NCBI GenBank assembly: GCA_016875255.1
Contig: VGRU01000071.1
Span: forward strand, 1 to 14,477
DNA: 14,477 nt
Origin: Deltaproteobacteria bacterium
GTDB lineage: Bacteria; Desulfobacterota; BSN033; UBA1163
Reading direction: 5' to 3'
A program made the translations under genes and the position numbers. The notes beneath the pieces were generated by a model that saw only the letters and a program-made list of their open reading frames with translations, did not search any database and was not told the origin of the DNA. Shown one piece after another: positions 1 through 7,443 of this stretch (its first letter is position 1; each line of letters starts with the position of its first letter).

Positions 1-98
1 GGAAGGCGCATAACCCGCCCGACTTCGTCAGTCAGGGAAGCCGGATAAAATTTAAACTTAACCGACCCTCATTTGTCAAGGCTTTTTTCTCTAATCCC

Positions 99-296
99 GT
101 AACCCCTCAGTTATGGGTTTAAGTAATAACAATGAACTCTAATACCCCTCTTTGGAAAAGAGGGGGGAAGGGGAGATTTTCCGAACATAATTTTAAAATC
201 CCCCTATGTCCCCCTTTGCCAAAGGGGGACAAAAACAACCGTAACTGAGGCATTACCTAATCCCATTCAATTTTTTCACAGCTTCTGAGGGGTTAC
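99..296. repeat. Palindromic intergenic repeat element (MITE/REP-like)
   Basis: Perfect 12-bp terminal inverted repeats (GTAACCCCTCAG at 99-110, its complement at 285-296) enclose two strong hairpins: CCCCTCTTT/AAAGAGGGG at 145-153/157-165 and GTCCCCCTTT/AAAGGGGGAC at 208-217/221-230. A second 9-bp inverted match joins 105-113 to 242-250. No coding capacity is seen. The architecture is that of a non-autonomous palindromic element. Positions 1-98 hold nothing I can identify apart from a short open stretch ending in a stop at 46-48. Family identity cannot be set without a genome-wide search. Confidence 0.6.
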
Positions 297-308
297 CTTT
301 AAAACGAT

Positions 309-337
309 TTGATTTTTTAGGTTGAGGAGCTTATAAT
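309..337 (+). promoter_or_regulatory. Sigma70-like promoter of the small lipoprotein gene
   Basis: TTGATT (309-314) and a consensus TATAAT (332-337) are separated by exactly 17 bp. Transcription would start near 344, giving a leader of about 37 nt. The leader ends in a near-perfect Shine-Dalgarno AAGGAGGTG (364-372), 8 nt before the ATG at 381. Strong promoter plus strong ribosome site suggests high expression of a small structural lipoprotein. Confidence 0.75.
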
Positions 338-380
338 GTTGTATCAAATAAGATTCCATGAAAAAGGAGGTGAAAGGTAG

Positions 381-671
381 ATGAAGAAGACCCTATCTTT
401 GATGCTCTCATTATTCCTGATCGGCATGCTCGTTTCGGCCCTGGCCGGATGCGGAGCGGACATCAAGGCGGAAAATGAGAAGTTGAAAGCGGAGAACACC
501 AACCTCAAGTCGGACAATGATAAGCTGAAACTTGAGGTTCAGAAGTTGAAGGAGGATATCCAGAAGGGCGCCGAGAAGGAGGCAACCATCACTTCTCTCA
601 CCGCAGAGAATGAAGCTTTGAAAAAGCAGGTCGAAGATCTGAAGTTGCAACTTGCAAAGAAGAAGAAATAG
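381..671 (+). CDS. Small coiled-coil lipoprotein, Lpp-like
   Basis: A 96-residue exported lipoprotein: Lys-rich n-region, hydrophobic core and lipobox L-A-G-C with Cys24 as the predicted lipidated residue. The rest is almost entirely a leucine-zipper coiled coil: Ile28, Leu35, Leu42, Leu49 and Leu56 fall on one heptad position, with Asn32, Asn39 and Asn46 on the other core position. A Gly63 break is followed by a second zipper (Leu73, Leu80, Leu87). It ends in four lysines. The plan (lipid anchor, short zipper, C-terminal Lys) is that of Braun's lipoprotein, whose terminal Lys is joined to peptidoglycan, but no sequence homology is claimed. It has its own promoter and terminator, so it is monocistronic. 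Being an outer-membrane tether is inference; a plain periplasmic coiled-coil lipoprotein is the alternative. Confidence 0.85.
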   Translation: MKKTLSLMLSLFLIGMLVSALAGCGADIKAENEKLKAENTNLKSDNDKLKLEVQKLKEDIQKGAEKEATITSLTAENEALKKQVEDLKLQLAKKKK

Positions 672-686
672 CCATTCATCCTTCAC

Positions 687-727
687 AAAAAAGGGGAAAT
701 CTGCGATCCGAGGGTTTTCCCTTTTTT
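687..727 (+). terminator. Rho-independent terminator after the small lipoprotein
   Basis: An A6-G4-A3 arm at 687-699 pairs over 13 positions (one G-U) with the T4-C3-T6 arm at 715-727 around a 15-nt loop. The T run forms the end of the 3' arm. It lies 15 nt after the stop codon at 669-671. Confidence 0.75.
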
Positions 728-748
728 GATACGTTCGACGGCGTCAAA

Positions 749-953
749 CCCCGATTTTTAAGTCGGGGGAATGGTTCGACAAGCCTCTCGACCGGCTCAA
801 GGCCCTGAGTTTATCGAAGGGGCTCACCATCCCGAGCAGAGTCGAGGGAAAAGCGCCGCTCAGTATCAACCCTGAGCCCCTCGGCTGTACTCGGGGCCTT
901 GAGCCTGTCGAAAAGGCATACCCCGGGTGCCTGTCCTGAGCGAAGTCGAAGGA
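749..953. repeat. Cluster of dispersed palindromic repeats upstream of the PBP gene
   Basis: The non-coding stretch 728-997 is largely repeats. CCCCGA/TCGGGG forms a hairpin at 749-754/763-768. Then come variants of a TTCGAC ... CTCAAGG/CCTTGAG ... TCGAA unit, roughly at 774-822, 879-914 and 931-953 (the last contains CCTGAGCGAAGTCGAAGG). These resemble interspersed CTGAG/TCGAA palindromes seen in many environmental genomes. No convincing promoter for the downstream gene is visible within them. Confidence 0.55.
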
Positions 954-997
954 TCAGGCCGGGGAGTCGAATGGGTTGATTCCCTCCTGTCCCCCGT

Positions 998-3478
998 ATG
1001 GATAAGAAAAAAAGAAGATCAAAACATCCAAGGAAAAGAAAGGCCAAAAAGGGGTTCGCCTTCTATATCATCCTCGCCTTTCTCACCTCTGCCTCTATGC
1101 TCCTCCTGGCCGGAGCTTTACTCTTCTTCTATTTCTCCCGCCAGCTTCCTGACTTTGCCTCCCTGAAGGAACGAAACATCAACGCTTTCTCCATCGTCTA
1201 TTCGGAAGACGATGAGGTTGTGGGAAAATTCTTATTGGACAATCGAATTCCGATCACCTATGAGAAAATTCCTAAGCCTCTGATCCAGGCGTTCCTTGCC
1301 GCAGAAGATGCCGAGTTTTTTCAGCACAGGGGAGTTGACTATAAAGGAATCGCCCGTGCGATGCTTAAAAACCTCATCGCCGGAAAGATCGTCCAGGGGG
1401 GCAGCACCATCACCCAGCAGGTGACCAAGACCTTCTTCCTTACCCCCAAGAGGAGTTTCCTCCGAAAATTGAAAGAGGTCGCCTATGCCTTCGCTCTCGA
1501 ACGGAATCTGACCAAAGAGGAGATTCTTTCTCTCTATCTCAATCATATCTACCTGGGAAACGGCGCCTATGGAATAGAAGCCGCCGCGGAGAGCTATTTT
1601 AATAAACGGGTGGAACAGATCAATCTTTCAGAGACAGCCCTGCTCGCAGGCCTGGTCAAGGCCCCCAGCCGCTACTCGCCTGTCAACAACCTGACCCGGG
1701 CCAGAGAACGCCAGAATTATGTCCTCACACGGATGACCGATCTGGGCTTCATCTCACAGGAACAGAAAGAGAAAGCCCTCCGGACGCCCCTGAAGATCCA
1801 GTCGAGGGAGAGCGCCTTCTTCAGCAAAGCCCCTTACTTTACGGAGGTTATCCGTCATCAGGTTGAAAGAAAATATGGGAAGGAGAAACTCTATAAAGAA
1901 GGATTGAGAATCTATACGACTCTCGATCTCAACCTTCAGAAAGCCGCACAGAGATCCATCGAGATGGGATTGAGGGAGCTGGATAAGAGACAAGGGTTCA
2001 GAGGCCCCATCCAGACGCTCACTTCCGATGAGCTGAGGAACCTCACCCAAAGGAAGAGAAAGACGCTCCAACCCCTTTCATCCAATGAGATCTTCGAAGG
2101 AGTGATCCTCTCCAGGGATGACACCAAAAAACTCTTTACGGTCTGGGTGGAGGACCGGAAGGGAGCGCTTCCCTACGCTGAGATGGCCTGGGCCCTCCAG
2201 ATCAAACCCACAGCCCATTTCAAGCCCGGCCAGGTGAAGACGCCTGCAGATCTGCTTAAAACCGGAGATGTCGTCCATGTGAGAGTAAAGGAACCGGCAA
2301 AGAAAGATCAGCCTCTCACCCTCGGATTGGAACAGGAACCTCTTGTCCAGGGAGCCCTGATCTGCACGGATCCGCAAACTGGATATGTGAAAGCCATGGT
2401 GGGCGGGCGTGATTTCAGCGAAAGTCAGTTCAATCGTGCAGTCAATTCCCGCAGGCAGCCGGGTTCTGCCTTTAAACCCTTTATCTATGCGGCCGCGATT
2501 GAGAAAGGGTATAACCCTTCCACCCTTCTCATGGACTCGCCTGTGGAATTTTCGGATTATGACGGAGGACATTACTGGGCTCCGAAAAATTACGACAAGA
2601 ACTTTATGGGCCCCATCACCTTCAGAAACGCCCTCGCCCATTCCAGAAATGTGGTAACGGTCAAAATCCTTGAGGACATCGGCATGGGGTATGCCCTCAA
2701 ATTCATTAAAAAGATGGGAATCGAATCTCCGGTCAAACGGGACTTCTCCATTGCCCTCGGAACCTCTGGAACCTCCATGTTGGAGCTGACCTCCTCTTTT
2801 GCGGTCTTTGCCAACGGAGGAGAGCGCATCAAACCCATCTTCATCAAGAAGATCGTCACCATAAAAGGCGAGGTCCTTGAAGAAAATACCCCTTATGTTG
2901 AATTGGAGGAGCCGGAGGAGGAAGAGGAAGGAGAAGAGAGCGCTCCTGCCGCTCCATCTCCTCCTCCGATCATGAAGGAACGGGCCATCTCTCCGCAGAA
3001 TGCTTTTATCATCACCCATCTTCTCGAAGGCGTGGTCCAGCACGGAACTGGTCAGAGGGCAAAGGTTCTGGGCAGACCCATTGCCGGAAAAACCGGAACT
3101 TCCAGCGATTATGCGGATGCCTGGTTTATCGGATACACCCCTTCCCTCCTTGCCGGAGTCTGGGTGGGTTTTGACGAAAAAACATCTCTCGGAAAGAATG
3201 AGACAGGGTCGAGAGCCGCCCTTCCCATCTGGATCTCTTTTATGGATCAAGCATTGAGAGATACACCCGCGGAACCCTTCAGAGTCCCTGATAAGATCGT
3301 CCTGTTGAGAGTGAATCTCGAAACAGGAACCCCTGCCGATGGAAGTTCTCCACAAACCATCCTGGAGGCCTTCATCGAAGGAACCTTACCAAACGGGAAA
3401 GAAGAATCGACCTCAGGAACTCCGATAAGGGGGCTGCCCCTCACAGATCCATCCCGACCCGCCACGTCAAACTACTAA
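998..3478 (+). CDS. mrcA: Penicillin-binding protein 1A (bifunctional transglycosylase/transpeptidase)
   Basis: Class A PBP of 826 residues that polymerises lipid II and cross-links peptidoglycan on the periplasmic side of the inner membrane. A basic cytoplasmic tail (1-19) is followed by one membrane anchor (about 20-46). The GT51 domain has E-D-A-E-F-F-Q-H at 103-110 (catalytic Glu103), G-G-S-T-I-T-Q-Q at 134-141, R-K-L-K-E at 156-160 and the conserved I-Y-L-G-N-G-A-Y-G block near 184-192. After an inserted domain (about 320-440) the transpeptidase domain carries S-A-F-K (Ser490, Lys493), S-R-N (549-551) and K-T-G-T (698-701). An acidic then Pro-rich linker (about 636-657) precedes the KTG motif. 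The reading frame opens only at 980 and ATG 998 is its first start, but it lacks a clear Shine-Dalgarno site. The gene stands alone after the repeat cluster. All catalytic motifs are intact. Confidence 0.96.
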   Translation: MDKKKRRSKHPRKRKAKKGFAFYIILAFLTSASMLLLAGALLFFYFSRQLPDFASLKERNINAFSIVYSEDDEVVGKFLLDNRIPITYEKIPKPLIQAFLAAEDAEFFQHRGVDYKGIARAMLKNLIAGKIVQGGSTITQQVTKTFFLTPKRSFLRKLKEVAYAFALERNLTKEEILSLYLNHIYLGNGAYGIEAAAESYFNKRVEQINLSETALLAGLVKAPSRYSPVNNLTRARERQNYVLTRMTDLGFISQEQKEKALRTPLKIQSRESAFFSKAPYFTEVIRHQVERKYGKEKLYKEGLRIYTTLDLNLQKAAQRSIEMGLRELDKRQGFRGPIQTLTSDELRNLTQRKRKTLQPLSSNEIFEGVILSRDDTKKLFTVWVEDRKGALPYAEMAWALQIKPTAHFKPGQVKTPADLLKTGDVVHVRVKEPAKKDQPLTLGLEQEPLVQGALICTDPQTGYVKAMVGGRDFSESQFNRAVNSRRQPGSAFKPFIYAAAIEKGYNPSTLLMDSPVEFSDYDGGHYWAPKNYDKNFMGPITFRNALAHSRNVVTVKILEDIGMGYALKFIKKMGIESPVKRDFSIALGTSGTSMLELTSSFAVFANGGERIKPIFIKKIVTIKGEVLEENTPYVELEEPEEEEEGEESAPAAPSPPPIMKERAISPQNAFIITHLLEGVVQHGTGQRAKVLGRPIAGKTGTSSDYADAWFIGYTPSLLAGVWVGFDEKTSLGKNETGSRAALPIWISFMDQALRDTPAEPFRVPDKIVLLRVNLETGTPADGSSPQTILEAFIEGTLPNGKEESTSGTPIRGLPLTDPSRPATSNY

Positions 3479-3550
3479 TCTCAAAAAGTACACAAGGTTG
3501 AGGCTGAGGTTGAGGTTAAGGAAGGATTGCAAAAACTTTAGGAGAAATCA

Positions 3551-3955
3551 ATGAAAGATGAGGAATTGAAGCAGATACTCAAAAGCTCTAAGACAGTGGC
3601 GGTGGTGGGCATTTCCCCGAAAGAGGACAGGCCCAGTTACGGAGTGGCCGCCTATCTCCAATCGAATGGCTACCGCATCATACCGGTCCGGCCCGATGGC
3701 GATACGATCCTCGGTGAAAAGATCTACCGCACTCTGATGGAGATCCCGAAAGAGATTGAGATCGATGTGGTCGATATCTTCCGGAAATCGGAGGAGGTTC
3801 CTCCCGTTGCGGAAGAGGCGATCCGGCGGGGAGCAAAGATCGTCTGGATGCAGGAGGGAGTGATCCATCAGAAGGCAGGAGAAGAGGCCGAGAGGGCAGG
3901 TCTGAAAGTGGTGATGGACCGGTGCATCAAAAAAGAACACCAGAGACTCCTCTAA
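3551..3955 (+). CDS. CoA-binding domain protein (YccU-like)
   Basis: A 134-residue single-domain Rossmann protein of the CoA_binding_2 family. Visible signatures are V-A-V-V-G-I-S (16-22) for the nucleotide-binding loop, R-P-S-Y-G-V-A-A-Y-L (27-36), V-D-I-F-R (74-78), V-W-M-Q-E-G-V (98-104) and V-M-D-R-C (121-125) near the end. Length is normal for the family. The domain resembles the CoA-binding part of succinyl-CoA synthetase alpha, but the biological role of free-standing members is not established. The start is supported by AGGAGAA at 3540-3546. It lies 72 bp after the PBP gene, with a GAGGTT-type simple repeat between, so co-transcription is possible. It is convergent with the phosphofructokinase gene. 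Confidence 0.92.
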   Translation: MKDEELKQILKSSKTVAVVGISPKEDRPSYGVAAYLQSNGYRIIPVRPDGDTILGEKIYRTLMEIPKEIEIDVVDIFRKSEEVPPVAEEAIRRGAKIVWMQEGVIHQKAGEEAERAGLKVVMDRCIKKEHQRLL

Positions 3956-4043
3956 TTTCGGAATGCGGATTGTGGATTTCGGAATGAAAATCAAAAAACT
4001 CTTTTTACTTAATCCGAATTCCGCAATCCGAAATCCGAAATTT
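3954..4043. repeat. Long imperfect palindrome between convergent genes, likely bidirectional terminator
   Basis: The left arm (3954-3984) and right arm (4011-4043) are near-complementary, both built from iterations of ATTTCGG / ATTGCGG. The arms begin inside the TAA stop codons of the two flanking genes. The hairpin would terminate transcription from both sides, although T tracts are modest. Confidence 0.65.
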
Positions 4044-5151
4044 AATACCCCAGGATCGTTCTCCTTCCATTATATCGCTCGATATCGTATTGGGTATTGA
4101 CATCGACGACATTCAATTTCCCCACGGCCTCCTCCAGGGAAACAGCCGTGATCCGGCCATTTCTCAGGCTGACCATCTTTCCGAAATCCTCTTTGGCAAT
4201 CAGATCTATGGCTGCAATCCCGAAATACCTTCCCATCCTGCGGTCATAGGCGCACGGAGCGCCGCCCCTCTGGAGATGGCTCAGGATGATGCTTCGTGTC
4301 TCTATCTTTGTGAACTCTGTGATCTGATTTGCCAGAAATTCTCCGATCCCCCCCAGGGCTTTATGGCCGAAACTATCCACGCCGTTCTCTTTGATGATCT
4401 CGGGGCCTCCGGCAGGTTTTGCCCCCTCGGCGACGACGATGATCTCATAACGGGTCCCTTTTCGATGGCCTTCCATGAGCAACTCGTTCACCCTGTTCAC
4501 ATCGAAATCATACTCGGGGATGAGGATGATATAGGCCCCGCTCGATTCTCCTCCTTCCAGGGCCAGCCAGCCTGCATGCCTTCCCATGGTCTCCACCACA
4601 AAGATCCTTCGGTGTGAGCCGGCTGTTGTTCGAAGGCGGTCGATCTCTTCTGTGATGACATTTAGGGCGGTCTCAAACCCCAGCGTATAGTCGGTTCCGG
4701 AGAGGTCTTTATCAATCGTCTTCGGAATGCCGACGACCTTCACCCCTTCGCGGTGGAGCTTATTGGCCACGCCGAGGGTATCCTCGCCGCCGATAGCGAT
4801 CAAATAATCAATTTTGAATCGCTCCAGATTTTCAAGAACGGTTTTTGAGCGATCTTTCTTGGGGTCATAGGGATTCGTTCTCGAGGTGCCAAGATTCGTT
4901 CCTCCGTAACGGTCCCACGTTCTGACCATCTCTTCGGTCAGCGTGAACATCCTGGAAGCAGGAGGATTCCCTTCTGATTCGGGTTCGACCAGACCTTTCC
5001 AGCCGTCACGGATTCCAATCACCTCATGCTGAACTTTCCTCACCCGTTGTAGCCTGTCATCAAGCGCTGTCTTGACCACCCATTTGATCGCCGGATTCAA
5101 CCCGGCGCAGTCCCCTCCTCCTGTCAGCACGCCGATTCTCTTTTTTTCCAT
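4042..5151 (-). CDS. pfkA: 6-phosphofructokinase, probably pyrophosphate-dependent type
   Basis: A 369-residue phosphofructokinase that phosphorylates fructose 6-phosphate in glycolysis. Motifs: G-V-L-T-G-G-G-D (7-14) phosphate loop; G-G-E-D-T (121-125); P-K-T-I-D-K-D (143-149) with the catalytic Asp147; M-G-R (189-191); H-L-Q-R-G-G (292-297). In the E. coli ATP enzyme the residues equivalent to Asp124 and Lys144 are Gly104 and Gly124; Asp and Lys there are the established marks of PPi-dependent enzymes. The usual TIDND reads TIDKD here. The start has a good GGAGGA site just upstream (about 5155-5162 on the minus strand). ATP use cannot be ruled out, because some related long PFKs deviate. 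The gene appears monocistronic, with a repeat-bearing 168-bp gap separating it from the minus-strand genes upstream. Confidence 0.93.
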   Translation of the reverse strand: MEKKRIGVLTGGGDCAGLNPAIKWVVKTALDDRLQRVRKVQHEVIGIRDGWKGLVEPESEGNPPASRMFTLTEEMVRTWDRYGGTNLGTSRTNPYDPKKDRSKTVLENLERFKIDYLIAIGGEDTLGVANKLHREGVKVVGIPKTIDKDLSGTDYTLGFETALNVITEEIDRLRTTAGSHRRIFVVETMGRHAGWLALEGGESSGAYIILIPEYDFDVNRVNELLMEGHRKGTRYEIIVVAEGAKPAGGPEIIKENGVDSFGHKALGGIGEFLANQITEFTKIETRSIILSHLQRGGAPCAYDRRMGRYFGIAAIDLIAKEDFGKMVSLRNGRITAVSLEEAVGKLNVVDVNTQYDIERYNGRRTILGY

Positions 5152-5182
5152 CGTCTCCTCCTATCTCAGAAAATATAAGTCT

Positions 5183-5295
5183 AACGGTAAGGGTAACGAG
5201 GCCCGTATCGTTAATAGAAGGTTACGTTTATTGTCTCTTAATTCTTTATACGTTGCCGTAACCGGTGACCGAAACGGGCTTCGTAACCGTAACCC
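5183..5295. repeat. Imperfect inverted repeat in the PFK upstream gap
   Basis: A left arm at 5183-5206 (around GGGTAACGAGGCCCGT) is partly complementary to 5274-5295 (ACGGGCTTCG plus TAACCGTAACCC). The arms carry several mismatches around a 67-nt centre. It fills most of the gap between the end of the GNAT gene and the start of the phosphofructokinase gene. It could act as a terminator for the minus-strand M48-GNAT pair or be a dispersed repeat. Confidence 0.45.
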
Positions 5296-5319
5296 ATTTT
5301 CTAACCTCTCACCTCAAAC

Positions 5320-5793
5320 CTATATCCTCTTACAATACGTGATCCGGTCGTTTCCCTCCCAGTAATAATCGGCAATTCTTGCCGCTTCCTCAAATCCTTT
5401 TCTTAAATAAAACATCTGTGCCTTCTCATAAGAGGGTATGGATGAGGTGTCGGCAAGAATCATTCTCCCCTTCAATCCTCTTACCTGCTCCTCCAGATAA
5501 TCTAAAAGTTTTGATCCGATCTTCCGCCCCTGAAGGCCTGGATCGATGACAATCCAGTAAAGGTCGAAAATCCTCTGGGCCATCGGGACAGGACCATAAC
5601 AGATATACCCCAGCGGCTGGTCTTGATCGTCCACCGCGCAGACGATCCTGTAATCCTTTTGCTCTTCATCTCCGAGCACGAGGTCGATCAATTCCATGGC
5701 GACTCCGACCTCTTCGTCGGTAAAAACACCGGTCTCGATCACCATCCGCCGGAGCCTGTCCCTGTCCTTTGAAATCAGCGGCCGAATCTTCAT
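5320..5793 (-). CDS. GNAT family N-acetyltransferase
   Basis: A 157-residue single-domain protein with the GNAT fold. Motif A spans the strand D-L-Y-W-I-V-I-D-P (77-85) and the acetyl-CoA pyrophosphate loop Q-G-R-K-I-G-S (88-94). Motif B is seen as S-Y-E-K-A-Q-M-F-Y-L-R-K-G-F (121-134), where the Tyr-rich helix typical of acetyltransferases lies. The N-terminal segment I-R-P-L-I-S-K-D-R-D and the T-G-V-F block resemble a GNAT subgroup often seen beside ATP-grasp proteins, though none is present here. Its ATG overlaps the TGA stop of the M48 protease gene (ATGA at 5790-5793), so the two are translationally coupled. The substrate is unknown. Confidence 0.9.
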   Translation of the reverse strand: MKIRPLISKDRDRLRRMVIETGVFTDEEVGVAMELIDLVLGDEEQKDYRIVCAVDDQDQPLGYICYGPVPMAQRIFDLYWIVIDPGLQGRKIGSKLLDYLEEQVRGLKGRMILADTSSIPSYEKAQMFYLRKGFEEAARIADYYWEGNDRITYCKRI

Positions 5794-7247
5794 CGCCCCT
5801 TTTCCACCACTTTGATCAAACTGTTTGCTGGGACCATCTGGTCAGGAACTCCGCCGTTCAACAAAACCATCTCCTTCATCTTCTCCTTTGGAACTCCAAA
5901 AGAACGAAGGGTATTTTCAAGGGTATCTGAAGCCCTTGCATTTTGGATTCTTATCCGGTCGGGCCTCACATCAATTTTTCTAAGATCCGTCAATTCCTTG
6001 AACTGTTCCATCGTTGACTCAAAAGTCCCTCTATAATTTTGAAACCGACTCATGTGGGTCAACCCATGGAATATATATACCTTTCGATCTTTTTCAATAA
6101 AATAAGACATGACCCGGTATGCCTCTGATTGGGTGCGAAGATCCGAGACAAGCCGATGGGAAGGAAAGCCATTGACCCGTATTGTTTCAGATCTGATCAC
6201 GCTGGCATTATTCTTAGAAACAAAGGTTCTTGCCGCCTCTCTGGAGGAAGTTTCAGAAGAGATCAAAAACAGAATCAACGCATCCCCACCTTCATTGATC
6301 ATTTGAACTTGTGAGGGTTTGTTGTTGACTTTCCATTTGACAGGTACGGGGAATTGAAATCGGAGGACAGGATGATAAAACACATCATCAGCCACATACC
6401 CCTGCCTCGGGTCGTCTCCATAAATGAGACCATCGATCGTTTTCAGAAAACCGTCTCTGTTCACCCGTAAGTCTTTTAGGTTCAATTTTTCTTGCCACTC
6501 TTTTGCCTTTATCCTGACAGCGGATATCCGGTTTTCCGGATTGGGGTGAGTGGAAAACCAGCCTGGCAGTCCACTCCGATCTGATCCCGGGTTTATCCTT
6601 TCCAGTGTTTCAAAAAAACCAGCCAACTGCGCCGCATCATAGCCCGCCTTGCTCGAATACTCCACCCCCAAATCATCCGCTTCCCTCTCATTATCCCTGC
6701 TGAACCTTAGAAAAAGCATCCCCACACCTAACTGAGCCAGGTTTGCCATAATGGGCGAATCGATAAAGATCGATCCCACTCCTAATCCCAGTTGGGCAAG
6801 CTGGGCTTTACTGTACTGCTGGGCGGAATGGCGCGCCGCTATGTGGCCGATCTCGTGTCCCATCACAGCAGCCAGTTCAGCCTCGCTGTTGAGAACCCCT
6901 AAAATCCCCCGGGTAAAGTAAACATAGCCTCCGGGCACGGCAAAGGCATTGATGACCGAAACATCGAGGATCTTACAATCGTAGGCCAGTTGCGATCGAT
7001 GAGAGATCTTGCCAATTCGCTGGGCTATCTCTTTGACATAGGCAGCCAGTTTCGGATCCTCATAGATGCCGTATTGTTTTACAATCTCAACATCTGTTTC
7101 CCTGCCCAGACTAATCTCATCTCTCTCGCTTAAAAGCATCAACTCCTGTTTGCCCGTTACAGGATTGACTGCACACGACGGAATGAAGAAGAGGAAGCAA
7201 ATGAGGCAGAATGGGACCATCATCCATCTTATATTTCCCTTTTTCAT
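5790..7247 (-). CDS. M48 family metalloprotease lipoprotein (BepA/YggG-like)
   Basis: A 485-residue periplasmic zinc protease. I start it at 7247, because that gives a lipoprotein signal with I-P-S-C (Cys25) and a GGGAGGGTG ribosome site; the open frame extends 32 codons further upstream without these signs. The catalytic motif H-E-I-G-H is at 131-135, with the third zinc ligand probably Glu189 in N-E-R-E-A-D. F-S-T-H-P-N-P-E-N-R (231-240) is the usual M48 block. A middle domain (about 285-420) follows. The C-terminus (about 430-482, with L-L-N-G-G and V-P-A-N-S-L-I-K-V) looks LysM-like, giving possible peptidoglycan contact. By analogy with BepA/LoiP it would take part in outer-membrane protein quality control. 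It heads an operon with the coupled GNAT gene. Confidence 0.93.
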   Translation of the reverse strand: MKKGNIRWMMVPFCLICFLFFIPSCAVNPVTGKQELMLLSERDEISLGRETDVEIVKQYGIYEDPKLAAYVKEIAQRIGKISHRSQLAYDCKILDVSVINAFAVPGGYVYFTRGILGVLNSEAELAAVMGHEIGHIAARHSAQQYSKAQLAQLGLGVGSIFIDSPIMANLAQLGVGMLFLRFSRDNEREADDLGVEYSSKAGYDAAQLAGFFETLERINPGSDRSGLPGWFSTHPNPENRISAVRIKAKEWQEKLNLKDLRVNRDGFLKTIDGLIYGDDPRQGYVADDVFYHPVLRFQFPVPVKWKVNNKPSQVQMINEGGDALILFLISSETSSREAARTFVSKNNASVIRSETIRVNGFPSHRLVSDLRTQSEAYRVMSYFIEKDRKVYIFHGLTHMSRFQNYRGTFESTMEQFKELTDLRKIDVRPDRIRIQNARASDTLENTLRSFGVPKEKMKEMVLLNGGVPDQMVPANSLIKVVEKGR

Positions 7248-7268
7248 GACACCCTCCCGATAGAAATA

Positions 7269-7297
7269 ATTATACACCATATGGGCTCTCTGGTAAA
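7269..7297 (-). promoter_or_regulatory. Promoter of the M48-GNAT operon
   Basis: On the minus strand, TTTACC (7292-7297) lies 17 bp from a consensus TATAAT (7269-7274). The predicted start is near 7262, giving a short leader before the ATG at 7247. Confidence 0.65.
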
Positions 7298-7319
7298 CTC
7301 CCTTGAGATTGGGTATAAT
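7291..7319 (+). promoter_or_regulatory. Putative malQ promoter, divergent
   Basis: A consensus TATAAT at 7314-7319 faces right, with only a weak -35 match (TGGTAA, 7291-7296) at 17 bp. It shares its upstream box with the divergent M48 promoter, so the two may compete. Transcription would start near 7326 and run through about 118 nt of repetitive leader before malQ. Confidence 0.45.
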
Positions 7320-7320
7320 T

Positions 7321-7440
7321 GCAACGAATATCAGGAATGACATCGAATTTGACGAATATCATTCAATACATTCAGAATCAATATTAGTTTCATTCGCTTC
7401 TATTCGTGACATTCGATACCATTCGTTTCATTTGATTTTC
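7321..7440. repeat. ATTCG/CGAAT-rich repeat stretch in the malQ leader
   Basis: CGAAT and its complement ATTCG recur many times (for example GACATCGAATTTGACGAAT and ATTCGTGACATTCGATACC), giving overlapping imperfect hairpins. An open frame runs through it into malQ, but its residues do not match the family N-terminus, so it is treated as untranslated. Confidence 0.5.
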
Positions 7441-7443
7441 TTT

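Noticed and set aside
1..48. Possible 3' tail of a gene running in from the left
   Set aside because: Only 15 codons before a stop with no recognisable residues; a second frame stops at 13. It cannot be supported.
2078..3355. A 425-codon open frame on the minus strand antisense to the PBP gene
   Set aside because: It lies wholly inside a gene with all PBP1A motifs intact; its translation has no recognisable domain and looks like an antisense shadow.
4090..4617. A 175-codon plus-strand frame opposite the phosphofructokinase
   Set aside because: Fully antisense to a clear enzyme gene, with no ribosome site and no domain.
7248..7343. 32-codon N-terminal extension of the M48 protease
   Set aside because: It would bury the lipoprotein signal, and it overlaps the predicted promoter; the 7247 start has a strong ribosome site.
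7303..7443. 47-codon N-terminal extension of malQ
   Set aside because: It translates ATTCG-type repeats, and the GH77 N-terminus matches only from Met at 7444.
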